Shown here one piece after another: positions 26,534 through 36,650 of a stretch of 39,005 bases of DNA. The position numbers and the translations under genes are program-made. The number at the start of each line of letters is the position of its first letter. Positions within the stretch are counted from its first letter, which is position 1. This stretch comes from Flavobacteriales bacterium. GTDB taxonomy: Bacteria; Bacteroidota; Bacteroidia; Flavobacteriales_D; Sanyastnellaceae. Below the pieces are notes generated by a model that was given only the letters and a program-made list of their open reading frames with translations, ran no database searches and was not told the origin of the DNA. The stretch is from positions 1-39,005 of the forward strand of contig DQRJ01000146.1 of the NCBI GenBank assembly GCA_015663855.1. Reading direction: 5' to 3'.

Positions 26534-28534
26534 ATGCAAAGTTACCTGCAAGTAATAATAGCACGATTAGTCGTGTGTTCAGTCTTTGTCTTCGGTGCCG
26601 TATCAGGTACCTTTTCTCAAGAATTGTATGAGGAAGCAGATAGAGCTTTTGAAAGACGAGGATATTTTGAAGCATCGAGTGACTACGTCGCGGCCTATGG
26701 GAAAGTGAAGTCTGATTTGGAATTAAAAGCGTATTGCGCTTTTCAAGCAGGGGAATGCTTTCGTTTGATGCACAACCCTATGGGTGCTACCGAGTGGTAC
26801 GATAAGGCCCTAGGTCTCCGTTATGCAAAAACTAATCCTAGGATTTATCTTCTTTATGGCGATGCATTACGCGATCAAGAAGATTTCTATACAGCAATGG
26901 AATGGTATGAGAAATTTGGTGAAGCAGGAGATAGATCATTTGCTGATGCTAGAATAGAAGCCGCTGATATTGCTGCTCTAGCTCTTGAAGAGCCGCCTAG
27001 TCGATTCATTGTTGAGCCTATGATTACTGTGAATTCGCCATCTTACGATTTCGCGCCAGTTTACGCTTCTAAAAAATCTAACGTCCTTGTTTTTGCTTCT
27101 TCTCGTGAAAGTTCTGCCGGTACAGGAGAGGATCCTATAACAGGTGAATCATTTATGGACTTATTTACTACGACTCAAGATAAAAAAGGTCGTTGGAGTG
27201 AGCCAGAACCTCTGGGAAACACAATTTCAACAGTGGATAACGAAGGTGCTGCTTCTTACGATAAGAAGTTCAAGACTATTTACTTCACACGTTGTGTAGA
27301 TCAAGATGGATCTAACCTTGCATGTGATATCTATTGGGCACCAGTGATTGGAAAGCAATTTGGAGCATCTCAACCATTATTCCTAGTAGATAGAGAAACG
27401 GACGATTCAACACAAATCGGTCACCCAGCACTTACTAAAGATGGTAAATTCATGGTTTTCGCTTCGGATTTGCCTGGAGGCCAAGGAGGAAAGGACTTAT
27501 GGTTTTCCAAATTTGATAAGGATGCGGAAACTTGGAGTTTACCACAGAATCTAGGAAGTGAGATTAACTCTTCTGGTGATGAAATGTTCCCTTCTTTTAG
27601 AGCGAATGGCTCACTTTACTTCTCGTCTAACGGTCATGCCGGCCTAGGCGGTTTTGATTTGTGCTTTGCTGAACAGCGCGAAGGTGAAATGGCGTTTTCA
27701 GAAGTGACAACACTTCTATATCCTTTGAATTCTTCGGGAGATGAGCTTGGGATTATTTTTAAAGGCCAAACCAACTCGGGTATCTTTTCTTCAAACCGTA
27801 AAGGTGGAAAAGGACAAGATGATTTATATGAGTTCAGACTTCCTCCAATGGAATTTTGCTATAAGGCATATGTATACGACTACGACACGGGTATGCCAGT
27901 AGGAGGAGCTTCAATTACATTGCAAAGTTCAGTGGGTGAAGTTAATTCTTACACCGCTGATGGTGATGGAGCCGTTGAGTTATGTGATGGAGAAATCGAA
28001 GAAGGTGTTTCTTATGATGTTGATGTGAAGAATGAAGGGTTTATCGGTACAGGAGACAGGTTCTCAAGCATAGGACTTACTGAGTCTACTACTTTTGCTC
28101 GTGAGTATTTCTTAAAAGAGATCATTCTCGAAAAGGAATACGATATGCCACTGGTTCTTTATCCACTTGGTAGTGCAGACTTACTTGTGAATGAAGAGGT
28201 TAATTCAACAGACTCTTTAAGTTACCTCGTCGACTTACTCCAGAGAAATGAGAACCTAGTTATTCAGTTGGAAGCTCATACGGATAGTCGAGGTACTAAC
28301 TCTTCTAACAAGGTTTTAAGCCAAAGACGTGCTGAAACTTGTGTGAATTTCTTGGTTGATCAAGGGATTTCTTTAGATAGATTGGTTCCATTTGGACACG
28401 GTGAGGATAAATTGATTGTTACAGACTCTCAGATTGCAAAAATGCCTGAATCTGAAAGAGAAAACGCTCATCAAGTAAATAGACGTACAGTATTTAAGAT
28501 TATACGTTTCGATTACGTTCCTACCGAAGAATAA
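26534..28534 (+). CDS. OmpA-family outer-membrane protein with TPR, WD40-like propeller and carboxypeptidase-regulatory-like domain (PorE-like)
   Basis: Signal peptide; TPR-like N-terminus; propeller motifs (YDFAPVYASKKSNVLVFASSR, SGDEMFPSFRANGSLYFSSNGHAGLGGFDL); CRD-like segment; OmpA_C IQLEAHTDSRGTNSSNKVLSQRRAETCVNFLVDQGI. Confidence 0.82.
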   Translation: MQSYLQVIIARLVVCSVFVFGAVSGTFSQELYEEADRAFERRGYFEASSDYVAAYGKVKSDLELKAYCAFQAGECFRLMHNPMGATEWYDKALGLRYAKTNPRIYLLYGDALRDQEDFYTAMEWYEKFGEAGDRSFADARIEAADIAALALEEPPSRFIVEPMITVNSPSYDFAPVYASKKSNVLVFASSRESSAGTGEDPITGESFMDLFTTTQDKKGRWSEPEPLGNTISTVDNEGAASYDKKFKTIYFTRCVDQDGSNLACDIYWAPVIGKQFGASQPLFLVDRETDDSTQIGHPALTKDGKFMVFASDLPGGQGGKDLWFSKFDKDAETWSLPQNLGSEINSSGDEMFPSFRANGSLYFSSNGHAGLGGFDLCFAEQREGEMAFSEVTTLLYPLNSSGDELGIIFKGQTNSGIFSSNRKGGKGQDDLYEFRLPPMEFCYKAYVYDYDTGMPVGGASITLQSSVGEVNSYTADGDGAVELCDGEIEEGVSYDVDVKNEGFIGTGDRFSSIGLTESTTFAREYFLKEIILEKEYDMPLVLYPLGSADLLVNEEVNSTDSLSYLVDLLQRNENLVIQLEAHTDSRGTNSSNKVLSQRRAETCVNFLVDQGISLDRLVPFGHGEDKLIVTDSQIAKMPESERENAHQVNRRTVFKIIRFDYVPTEE

Positions 28535-28551
28535 GGTTAAAAACAAAATAA

Positions 28552-29730
28552 GTGTCAGACGCAAGTAGGTATGCAGCGCGTGGTGTAAGTGCTGGGAAAG
28601 AGGATGTTCACGCAGCAATTAAAAACGTAGATAAGGGATTGTTCCCTCAAGCGTTTTGTAAAATTATTCCTGATTATTTAACGGGAAGTGAAGAGCATTG
28701 CGTGGTTATGCATGCAGATGGGGCAGGGACGAAATCGGCTTTGGCATATATGTACTGGAAAGAAACAGGGGATATCTCTGTCTGGAAAGGTATTGCTCAG
28801 GATGCACTGATTATGAATGTTGATGATTTAATCTGTGTAGGTGCTACGGGACCTATGCTTGTGTCATCAACAATCGGGAGAAATAAACACTTGATTCCTG
28901 GCGAAGTTATCTCAGCTATTATTCAAGGAACTGAAGAACTTCTTCTGGACTTGAGGAAGGAAGGGATTGATATTATTTCGACAGGTGGAGAAACAGCAGA
29001 TGTAGGCGATTTGGTGCGAACCATAATCGTTGACTCTACGGTGGTAGCGAGAATGCGCAGGGATTCTGTTATCGACAATGCAAATATTGCTCCTGGAGAT
29101 GTCGTTGTAGGCCTCTCTAGCTCGGGCCAATCAAATTACGAGACCGAATTTAATGGCGGTATGGGAAGTAACGGACTTACCTCAGCTCGGCATGACGTTT
29201 TTAAGAAAGACCTGTCATCTAGATTTCCTGAAAGTTTCGACCCCGGAACCGATTCAGAATATATCTATACCGGAGATTACGACCTCACAGACTCAATAGA
29301 AGGCGTGCCTCTCGATGCCGGCAAGCTCGTTCTTTCTCCGACTCGAACTTACGCTCCTATTATCAAGACCTTCCTCGAAAGCTGGAGCGACAGCGTCCAC
29401 GGAATGGTTCACTGTTCTGGAGGAGCCCAAACAAAAGTCCTTCACTTTGTAAACAACGTTCATATTATAAAGGATAATCTGTTCCCTACTCCGCAGCTCT
29501 TCAAGACCATTCAGTCTTCGTCCGGAACTTCTTGGGAGGAGATGTACAAGGTTTTCAATATGGGCCACAGGTTAGAAGTGTACACTTCTGAGGAAGCTGC
29601 TAAAGCATTGATTTCTATCGCTAATGATAGAGGAGTTGAAGCCCAAATAATAGGTCGTTGCGACCCTTGTTCTCATGGTTCTGTCACTGTATCAGGTGAG
29701 CACGGGACTTATAAGTATTCAAACGCATAA
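28552..29730 (+). CDS. purM: Phosphoribosylformylglycinamidine cyclo-ligase (AIR synthase), GTG start
   Basis: MHADGAGTKSALAYMYW, DALIMNVDDLICVGATGPML, IISTGGETADVGDLV. Confidence 0.88.
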   Translation: MSDASRYAARGVSAGKEDVHAAIKNVDKGLFPQAFCKIIPDYLTGSEEHCVVMHADGAGTKSALAYMYWKETGDISVWKGIAQDALIMNVDDLICVGATGPMLVSSTIGRNKHLIPGEVISAIIQGTEELLLDLRKEGIDIISTGGETADVGDLVRTIIVDSTVVARMRRDSVIDNANIAPGDVVVGLSSSGQSNYETEFNGGMGSNGLTSARHDVFKKDLSSRFPESFDPGTDSEYIYTGDYDLTDSIEGVPLDAGKLVLSPTRTYAPIIKTFLESWSDSVHGMVHCSGGAQTKVLHFVNNVHIIKDNLFPTPQLFKTIQSSSGTSWEEMYKVFNMGHRLEVYTSEEAAKALISIANDRGVEAQIIGRCDPCSHGSVTVSGEHGTYKYSNA

Positions 29731-30800
29731 TGGAAGACCTACTCGCTAAACTTGAGGCAATAGGTGACAGGTTTCGCGAGGTCGAAAAGTCTATTGGTGA
29801 TCCGGATTTGATTGCGGATAATAACGCATACCGTGAAGCCATGAGAGAGTACCGACGTTTAGAGCCGGTGGCTGAACATGCGGCGAAGTTTAGAGGGGTT
29901 TGGGATGACTTACAACAAGCGAAAGAATGGGCATCATCCGACGACGACGAGTACAGGGAGATGGGGAGAGAAGAGGTAGGGCTATTGAATGTGAAACTTG
30001 AAGAGGTTGTGCAAGAGGCAAAAGAAATGTTGTTGCCACGAGACGAAGCCGACGATAGAGATGTAGTGCTTGAGGTAAGAGCTGGAACGGGTGGTGACGA
30101 AGCTGCTATTTTTGCTGGAGAATTGCTAAGAATGTACATACGCCACACAGAATCTAAAGGCTGGAGCAGTACTTGGGTTTCTTCTTCGGAAGGAACGGCC
30201 GGCGGTTTTAAAGAGGCAGTGGTGAGGCTAAGTGGTGAGGGGGTATATGGTTGGCTTAAGTTTGAGAGTGGTGTTCATAGAGTTCAACGTGTACCAGCGA
30301 CAGAATCGCAAGGCAGAGTACACACTTCCGCGGCAACGGTTGCTATCCTTCCCGTAGCAGAAGATGTGGATGTTGAATTAAAGGTCTCAGACTTGCGTCG
30401 AGATACGTATAGAGCAAGTGGAGCAGGAGGTCAGCACGTTAATAAAACGGAAAGTGCGGTACGTCTAACTCACCTGCCCACAGGTATTGTAGTTGAGTGC
30501 CAAGATGGTAGATCCCAACACAAAAACCTCGAGCACGCCATGTCTGTCATGAGGACTCGTCTTTTCGAACAGGAGCGACTCAAACAAGAAACAGAAAGAT
30601 CTGAAAACCGTAAGCAACTCGTCTCTACAGGTGATAGGTCGGCAAAAATCCGAACGTACAATTTTCCTCAAGGTCGAGTAACCGACCATAGAATTGGCTT
30701 TACATCACATGCATTGCCAGCAATATTGTCTGGGGATTTGGATGAGGTTATAGAAGCGTTGCACCTTGCGGAAAAAACTGAGCTTTTGAAAAATCTATAA
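29730..30800 (+). CDS. prfA: Peptide chain release factor 1
   Basis: EVRAGTGGDEAAIFAGEL, HRVQRVPATESQGRVHTSAATVA (PAT motif), YRASGAGGQHVNKTESAVRLTHLPTG (GGQ); TAATG overlap with purM. Confidence 0.97.
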   Translation: MEDLLAKLEAIGDRFREVEKSIGDPDLIADNNAYREAMREYRRLEPVAEHAAKFRGVWDDLQQAKEWASSDDDEYREMGREEVGLLNVKLEEVVQEAKEMLLPRDEADDRDVVLEVRAGTGGDEAAIFAGELLRMYIRHTESKGWSSTWVSSSEGTAGGFKEAVVRLSGEGVYGWLKFESGVHRVQRVPATESQGRVHTSAATVAILPVAEDVDVELKVSDLRRDTYRASGAGGQHVNKTESAVRLTHLPTGIVVECQDGRSQHKNLEHAMSVMRTRLFEQERLKQETERSENRKQLVSTGDRSAKIRTYNFPQGRVTDHRIGFTSHALPAILSGDLDEVIEALHLAEKTELLKNL

Positions 30801-30827
30801 TCATCAATGAACTAAGGTAATTAAGGT

Positions 30828-31661
30828 ATGGAAAGAAAAGGCACCCTTATAAATCGTGACGCGTTACACGCTGCAATTCTCTCAAAGAAATCGTACCTAT
30901 GTGTGGGCTTAGATCCTGATCCTGAAAAAATCCCAAGCTGTTTTGGTCAGGGAGTTGAGGCGATGGAGGATTTCTGTATTGCAATGATTGAGTGTACTAA
31001 CCATGTTGCTGTTGCATATAAACCAAACCTAGCTTTCTTCGAATCCTACGGCCCAGAGGGTGTTTCCGCACTAGAAAGAATTATCCTGACGATTCCGAAT
31101 GATTGCCTAGTAATTGCCGATGCAAAGCGTGGCGATATTGGCAATACCGCTAGTAAATACGCAACAGCTCTCTTCGATGGCCTTGGCGCAGATGCCGCAA
31201 CAGTAGCTCCTTATATGGGCGAAGATTCGGTACGTCCTTTTACGGACAGGAACGATAAATGGACGATTTTACTTGCCCTCACGTCAAATCCCGGCGCTGA
31301 CGATTTCGAATTTCACGGTACTCCGCCTCTATTCGAGCGAGTCCTTGAAAAAGCATCGAACTGGGGTACTCCAGATAATTTAATGTTCGTGGTAGGAGCT
31401 ACAAGACCGGATTTACTAGCTCGTGTCAGAGAATTAGTTCCTGAATCGTTCTTACTTGTTCCTGGAGTTGGCGCTCAGGGAGGTTCTCTGGAGGCAGTTG
31501 CAAATGCCGGTTTAAACGCTAAATGTGGATTATTAGTGAATTCATCTCGCGGAATTTTATATGCAGCTAACAACTCTTCAACTCGAGACGAGACGACCTT
31601 ATCCGCTCGTTATCAAGCAGAAGAGTTAGCATCTCAAATGGCCATTTCACTTCAGAAATAA
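30828..31661 (+). CDS. pyrF: Orotidine 5'-phosphate decarboxylase
   Basis: LCVGLDPDPEKIP, AYKPNLAFFESYG, VIADAKRGDIGNTASKYA. Confidence 0.95.
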   Translation: MERKGTLINRDALHAAILSKKSYLCVGLDPDPEKIPSCFGQGVEAMEDFCIAMIECTNHVAVAYKPNLAFFESYGPEGVSALERIILTIPNDCLVIADAKRGDIGNTASKYATALFDGLGADAATVAPYMGEDSVRPFTDRNDKWTILLALTSNPGADDFEFHGTPPLFERVLEKASNWGTPDNLMFVVGATRPDLLARVRELVPESFLLVPGVGAQGGSLEAVANAGLNAKCGLLVNSSRGILYAANNSSTRDETTLSARYQAEELASQMAISLQK

Positions 31662-31733
31662 ATCTTCAGCCATCGTTAGTAAAATCTACTATATTTTTTT
31701 AGGCAGTTGCCTATGTAGTACGTAGTTTAGAGC

Positions 31734-32762
31734 GTGCTTTTTAAATTCAAACCTTTCAAGAGTCTTTACCTAGCTTTAATAGCAATGGTTGCTGTAGTTC
31801 TTATTGGGAGTATAGGCTTTGTGTATTTAGAAGGATACTCTTGGATTGAAGCATTCTATATGACAGTGATTACCGTCTCCACTGTTGGGTTTAGAGAGGT
31901 TAAAGAGCTCAGTCCCACGGGAATGATTTTCACATCGTTCTTAATTATTTCAAGTATTAGTGCATTTGCTTATTCTATATCTGCACTTACTACGTACTTT
32001 GTCGACGGCGAATATCGTAACACCTTTAAAGTAGCTAGATTGAAGAAAGAAATTGATAAACTAAATCAGCATGTTATCGTGTGTGGTTATGGCCGTGTAG
32101 GTGAGATGGCTGTGTCAGAGTTGATGGATCACGATACAACAGTTGTAATAATAGAAAAAGACGAACCGAAGTGTAAAATACTTCGAGAAGAAGGATTTAT
32201 TGTCATTACAGGTGATGCTACACGAGACGAAAATTTAGAAAAAGCTGGGGTGGAAAATGCAAAAGCATTAATCGCTACTATGCCCATTGATTCACAAAAT
32301 CTTTACGTTATTCTTTCAGCAAGAGAAAGAAATCAGGAAATGCTTTTAATTAGTAGAGCTTCACAGATGAACTCGGTCACTAAATTACGTGTAGCTGGAG
32401 CGGATAACGTAATTATGCCAGATAAGGTTGGAGGTGCACACATGGCATCTTTAGTTGCTATGCCTGATGTAGTGGAGTTTTTGGACCACATAAGTATACA
32501 AGGTGGAGATTCTATAAATCTAGAAGAGATTTGCATGGATCAATTCCCACCGGAAATGAGACAATCAACTCTTGGTGATGTTGTTGAAAATAATCGTCTA
32601 GGTATTAATGTTGTTGGATTAAAAAGATCAAACGGCGAATATGAAATTAATCCTGGACCCTCAACAGTCATAGATGGTGCTTGTAAGTTATTCGTATTAG
32701 GAACGGCTGATCAAATTAGAGATCTAAACCGTATGCTGAAGTTTGCTAAGCCCAAATCATAA
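31734..32762 (+). CDS. Two-TM potassium channel with TrkA-N/RCK domain, GTG start
   Basis: AFYMTVITVSTVGFREVKELSPTGMIFTSFLI; HVIVCGYGRVGEMAVSEL...VIIEKDEPKCKILREEGFIVITGDATRDENLEKAGVENAKALIA. Confidence 0.9.
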   Translation: MLFKFKPFKSLYLALIAMVAVVLIGSIGFVYLEGYSWIEAFYMTVITVSTVGFREVKELSPTGMIFTSFLIISSISAFAYSISALTTYFVDGEYRNTFKVARLKKEIDKLNQHVIVCGYGRVGEMAVSELMDHDTTVVIIEKDEPKCKILREEGFIVITGDATRDENLEKAGVENAKALIATMPIDSQNLYVILSARERNQEMLLISRASQMNSVTKLRVAGADNVIMPDKVGGAHMASLVAMPDVVEFLDHISIQGGDSINLEEICMDQFPPEMRQSTLGDVVENNRLGINVVGLKRSNGEYEINPGPSTVIDGACKLFVLGTADQIRDLNRMLKFAKPKS

Positions 32763-32792
32763 ACTATTCCTGAACCTATATTTAAATTAATT

Positions 32793-34406
32793 ATGTCGAT
32801 TATTAATAAAATCACACCTGTGTTTTTTGCTTTGATGTTTTCTCTTTTAGCATTTACAACATCTGCTAGCGAAGCATTGTCTCAGCAAACAGAATCAATA
32901 GACGAAGTAGTTCTTTCAATTGACGATAGAATAGAAAGCTACATGGAGCCCGTTACTAATGTCATCATGGATGTGATTTTTGTTACGATCCCGATCGGCT
33001 TTGGAAAAGAAGTGCCATTTGTTTTGATTTGGCTCCTATTCGGTGCTGTGTTTTTTACGTTTTATTTCAAGTTCATTAGCATTTCTGGTTTTAAACACGC
33101 CATTGACGTTGTCAAAGGAAAATTTGATGACCCCAAGAAAAAGGAACAAGGAGAGGTAAGCCACTTTCAGGCTTTAACAGCTGCTTTATCAGGTACAGTA
33201 GGAGTCGGAAACATTGCCGGTGTCGCAATCGCGGTTTCTATTGGTGGACCTGGCGCTACGTTCTGGATGATTGTTGCTGGATTATTAGGTATGAGTGCTA
33301 AATTCATTGAGTGTACTCTTGGTACTAAATATAGAATTCAAAATGCAGATGGATCTGTTTCAGGTGGACCGTCTTATTATTTAAGTCGCGGGCTCGCTAA
33401 GCGTGGTGAAAGAATGGGGCAGCTTGGTAAAGTCCTTGCTATTATGTTTGCGGTCGCTTGTATTGGAGGATCCCTCGGTGGGGGTAACATGGTTCAAATT
33501 AATCAAGCAACAAAGCAGCTTATATCAGTTACTGGAGGCGCAGAATCTTTCTTTTACGGTCAAGCATGGGTTTTCGGTGCTGTTATGGCTGCGCTAGTAG
33601 GTCTAATTATTATAGGTGGAATTAAGAGTATTGCTAAGGTTACTGATAAAGTGGTTCCTTTCATGGTGGGTATTTACGTGCTAAGTGCCTTAGTCGTGTT
33701 AGCGGGTAATTTCTCTGAAATTCCTACAGCCTTCGGCCAAATCTTTAGCGGTGCATTCGACTCAGGCGCTATGTATGGTGGTATTATCGGTGTTATGATC
33801 CAAGGGTTCAAGCGTGCGGCGTTCTCTAACGAGGCTGGTATAGGTTCTGCTTCTATCGCTCACTCTGCTGCAAAAACAAATGAGCCTGTTTCTGAAGGAA
33901 TGGTTTCACTTCTTGAACCTTTCATTGACACAGTAGTGATATGTACAATGACAGCATTAGTTATTGTTATTTCAGGGTATGGAGGCACTTCGGCTGAAGC
34001 TGCACTGTCTCTCGCTAAATCTGGAGATTTGATGGCTATTGAGCTTACTTCTTCAGCTTTCAGCCAAACCATTTCTTGGTTCCCTATTGTACTTTCAATC
34101 TCTGTGATTCTCTTCGCATTATCAACAATGCTCAGCTGGAGCTATTACGGACTTAAGTCTTGGACTTATATTTTCGGAGAGTCTAGGACTTCTGATATAA
34201 GCTATAAGGTTCTATTCTGTGTTTTCGTAATTATTGGATCAGCAATTTCTGCAAAAAGTGTATTTAATTTTGGAGATGCTATGATTTTCGCCATGTGTTT
34301 TCCTAACGTTCTCGGACTTTACATCCTCGCCCCAGAGGTTAAGTCTGATCTAAAGGATTATTTAAGAAGGGTAAAATCTGGGGAAATTGTTCAATACGAA
34401 AAATGA
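32793..34406 (+). CDS. Alanine/glycine:cation symporter (AGCS family)
   Basis: [90 protein letters not shown]. Confidence 0.95.
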   Translation: MSIINKITPVFFALMFSLLAFTTSASEALSQQTESIDEVVLSIDDRIESYMEPVTNVIMDVIFVTIPIGFGKEVPFVLIWLLFGAVFFTFYFKFISISGFKHAIDVVKGKFDDPKKKEQGEVSHFQALTAALSGTVGVGNIAGVAIAVSIGGPGATFWMIVAGLLGMSAKFIECTLGTKYRIQNADGSVSGGPSYYLSRGLAKRGERMGQLGKVLAIMFAVACIGGSLGGGNMVQINQATKQLISVTGGAESFFYGQAWVFGAVMAALVGLIIIGGIKSIAKVTDKVVPFMVGIYVLSALVVLAGNFSEIPTAFGQIFSGAFDSGAMYGGIIGVMIQGFKRAAFSNEAGIGSASIAHSAAKTNEPVSEGMVSLLEPFIDTVVICTMTALVIVISGYGGTSAEAALSLAKSGDLMAIELTSSAFSQTISWFPIVLSISVILFALSTMLSWSYYGLKSWTYIFGESRTSDISYKVLFCVFVIIGSAISAKSVFNFGDAMIFAMCFPNVLGLYILAPEVKSDLKDYLRRVKSGEIVQYEK

Positions 34407-35124
34407 TAACGGGAGTTCGTCAAATAAACGAGACGAACTATTCCACCTTACTTCTATAGTAATAGTGATTTCACTCTCCCTTCTTGCTTGGGGGTTGGAG
34501 TCTATGCGTGCACCATCCTACGAGGATGTGATTCCTAATTTCTTAACTCTTCTTGAAGACTGGCCTCTAGAGCTTGCGAACTCTGAGGTGGTGACCTTTA
34601 CAGAGAAGCAGAAATCTACATCGCACTATATACGTGAGAGTCACTATAAAAAAAACATCACACATACCCTATCAAATTCCCACAAACCGGTTTTCCATAA
34701 ACCAGCCCCCAAATCACTAGATTTAAATTTAATAGATAGCGTTACTCTCGAATCGCTCCCAGTATTCGGCCCCGTGCTATCTGGTCGTACAATTAAATTT
34801 AGAAATGCTCTTGGTGGGTTTTGTGAAATAGAACAGCTCAAGGAAGTATACGGTATCGACTCAAGTTCATATCAGCAAGTCTCAAGTTGGTTTAGAATTT
34901 CCTCCTCTGATATTTCGAAAATATGTGTTGATACAGCTTCGTGGGATAAAATGCGACGCCATCCTTATATAGGAGTAAATGGAGCTAGAATTATAGAACG
35001 ATATCGTCGCCACCACGACCTTGCCACTTTAGCTGACGTGAGAAATATACCCCAAATAACGGATAGTATATGGGCGGTTTGGTTACCATACATTAAGATT
35101 TCTCCTAAAAATGATATAAAGTGA
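34387..35124 (+). CDS. ComEA-like helix-hairpin-helix protein
   Basis: [46 protein letters not shown] and a second HhH-like copy [34 protein letters not shown]-terminal TM. Confidence 0.82.
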   Translation: MFNTKNDNGSSSNKRDELFHLTSIVIVISLSLLAWGLESMRAPSYEDVIPNFLTLLEDWPLELANSEVVTFTEKQKSTSHYIRESHYKKNITHTLSNSHKPVFHKPAPKSLDLNLIDSVTLESLPVFGPVLSGRTIKFRNALGGFCEIEQLKEVYGIDSSSYQQVSSWFRISSSDISKICVDTASWDKMRRHPYIGVNGARIIERYRRHHDLATLADVRNIPQITDSIWAVWLPYIKISPKNDIK

Positions 35125-35157
35125 CCTAGCATAGAGCTTACTGCCGACATTTGTAAA

Positions 35158-36297
35158 ATGAATTTCAAACTAACAGCCGACCAGCAGATGATTAAGGAAT
35201 CGGTGAGTGAATTTGCTCAGCGCCGTATTCTTCCTAAGCGTATGATTTGGGATGAAGGCCAAATCTTTCCTCGTGATGTCCTTCGTGAGATGGGTGAAAT
35301 TGGCCTTATGGGAATGCTTGTCCCTGAAGAGTACGGAGGCGCAGGCTTAGGTTATATTGAGTATAAGATAGCCATTGAAGAGATATCAAGAGTATGCGGC
35401 TCTGTAGGGCTTAGTATGGCTGCGCATAATAGTTTGTGTACAGGGCATATATTACAATTTGGAAATGACGATCAGAAGAAGCGCTACTTGCCTAAGCTCT
35501 CTACTGCAGAATGGATTGGCGCTTGGGGGCTAACGGAGGCGAATACCGGCTCTGACGCTATGAGAATGCAATGCGTGGCGAAACAGGACGGGGAGCATTG
35601 GATACTAAATGGCACAAAGAATTTCATTACTCACGGTATTAGTGGTGATGTAGCTGTTGTTTTAGTTCGCACAGGAGAGCTTTTGGACAGCCACGGTATT
35701 ACAGCTTTTATCGTTGAGAGATCAACTCCAGGATTCTCAGGAGGTAAGAAAGAGAATAAGCTGGGTATGAGAAGTAGCGAGACATCGGAAATGATTTTTG
35801 ACAATTGTCGAGTACATGAGTCGCAAATTTTAGGTGAAGTAGGAGAGGGTTTCATTCAAGCTATGAAAATACTAGATGGAGGACGAATTAGTATAGGTGC
35901 TTTAGGCTTGGGAATCGCTCAAGGAGCTTATGATACTGCTTTGGCTTACTCTAAAGAAAGAGAGCAATTCGGACAACCCATATCAAGATTTCAGGCAATC
36001 GCATTCAAATTAGCAGACATGGCAGTCGCAATAGAAACATCCGATTTACTTCTATTAAAAGCTTGTACTCTTAAGAACGCAGGGAAACCATGTACTCTTG
36101 CAAGCGCAATGGCCAAATATGAAACCAGTGAAGTAGCTGTTAAGGTTTCTACAGAAGCCGTCCAAATCCTTGGTGGTTACGGATATATAAAAGATTTTCC
36201 AGCTGAAAAGTACTATAGAGATTCAAAGCTTTGTACTATAGGGGAGGGGACATCTGAAATACAGAAATTAGTAATCGCTAGAGAATTGGTTAGTTAA
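35158..36297 (+). CDS. Acyl-CoA dehydrogenase
   Basis: GAWGLTEANTGSDAMRMQC, LNGTKNFITHG, REQFGQPISRFQAIAFKLADMA, QILGGYGYIKDFPAEKYYRDSKLCTIGEGTSEIQ. Confidence 0.95.
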   Translation: MNFKLTADQQMIKESVSEFAQRRILPKRMIWDEGQIFPRDVLREMGEIGLMGMLVPEEYGGAGLGYIEYKIAIEEISRVCGSVGLSMAAHNSLCTGHILQFGNDDQKKRYLPKLSTAEWIGAWGLTEANTGSDAMRMQCVAKQDGEHWILNGTKNFITHGISGDVAVVLVRTGELLDSHGITAFIVERSTPGFSGGKKENKLGMRSSETSEMIFDNCRVHESQILGEVGEGFIQAMKILDGGRISIGALGLGIAQGAYDTALAYSKEREQFGQPISRFQAIAFKLADMAVAIETSDLLLLKACTLKNAGKPCTLASAMAKYETSEVAVKVSTEAVQILGGYGYIKDFPAEKYYRDSKLCTIGEGTSEIQKLVIARELVS

Positions 36298-36316
36298 ATT
36301 CTTTAATCTATCTTTG
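36286..36316 (+). promoter_or_regulatory. Bacteroidota-type promoter for rpsU
   Basis: TTG-N20-TATCTTTG (TAnnTTTG), 18 bp upstream of the rpsU ATG. Confidence 0.65.
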
Positions 36317-36334
36317 CACTCCAATTTTTTGACT

Positions 36335-36526
36335 ATGCTCAGTATCCCAGTAAAAGAAAACGATAACATCGAACGCTGCTTAAAGCGTTTTAAGAAGAAA
36401 TTCGACCGCACTAAAAAAATGAAGGAATTACGCTCTCGTCGTGAGTTTGTAAAGCCTAGTTTGCTTAATCGTGAGGCAATGAAGAAAGCAGCGTATAAAA
36501 ACGCTAAATCTTTAAAGGAGGATTAA
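36335..36526 (+). CDS. rpsU: 30S ribosomal protein S21
   Basis: MLSIPVKENDNIERCLKRFKKKFDRTKKMKELRSRREFVKPSLLNREAMKKAAYKN; start moved from 36314 to the ATG at 36335. Confidence 0.93.
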   Translation: MLSIPVKENDNIERCLKRFKKKFDRTKKMKELRSRREFVKPSLLNREAMKKAAYKNAKSLKED

Positions 36527-36537
36527 CCCTCTGATAA

Positions 36538-36570
36538 TGCGCTAAGTAAGCGTATAATTATTATTTTTTC
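36538..36570 (+). terminator. Candidate first terminator after rpsU
   Basis: TGCGCT-aagta-AGCGTA followed by taattattatttttt. Confidence 0.4.
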
Positions 36571-36598
36571 GACGAAACGCTTGTTTTTGTCGATAAAT

Positions 36599-36631
36599 AA
36601 AGCGAGATTGCATAACCTTCTCGCTTTTTTT
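36599..36631 (+). terminator. Intrinsic terminator after rpsU
   Basis: AAAGCGAG-attgcataacctt-CTCGCTTT followed by a T tract. Confidence 0.7.
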
Positions 36632-36650
36632 GCGTCTTGACTTTTTTACC

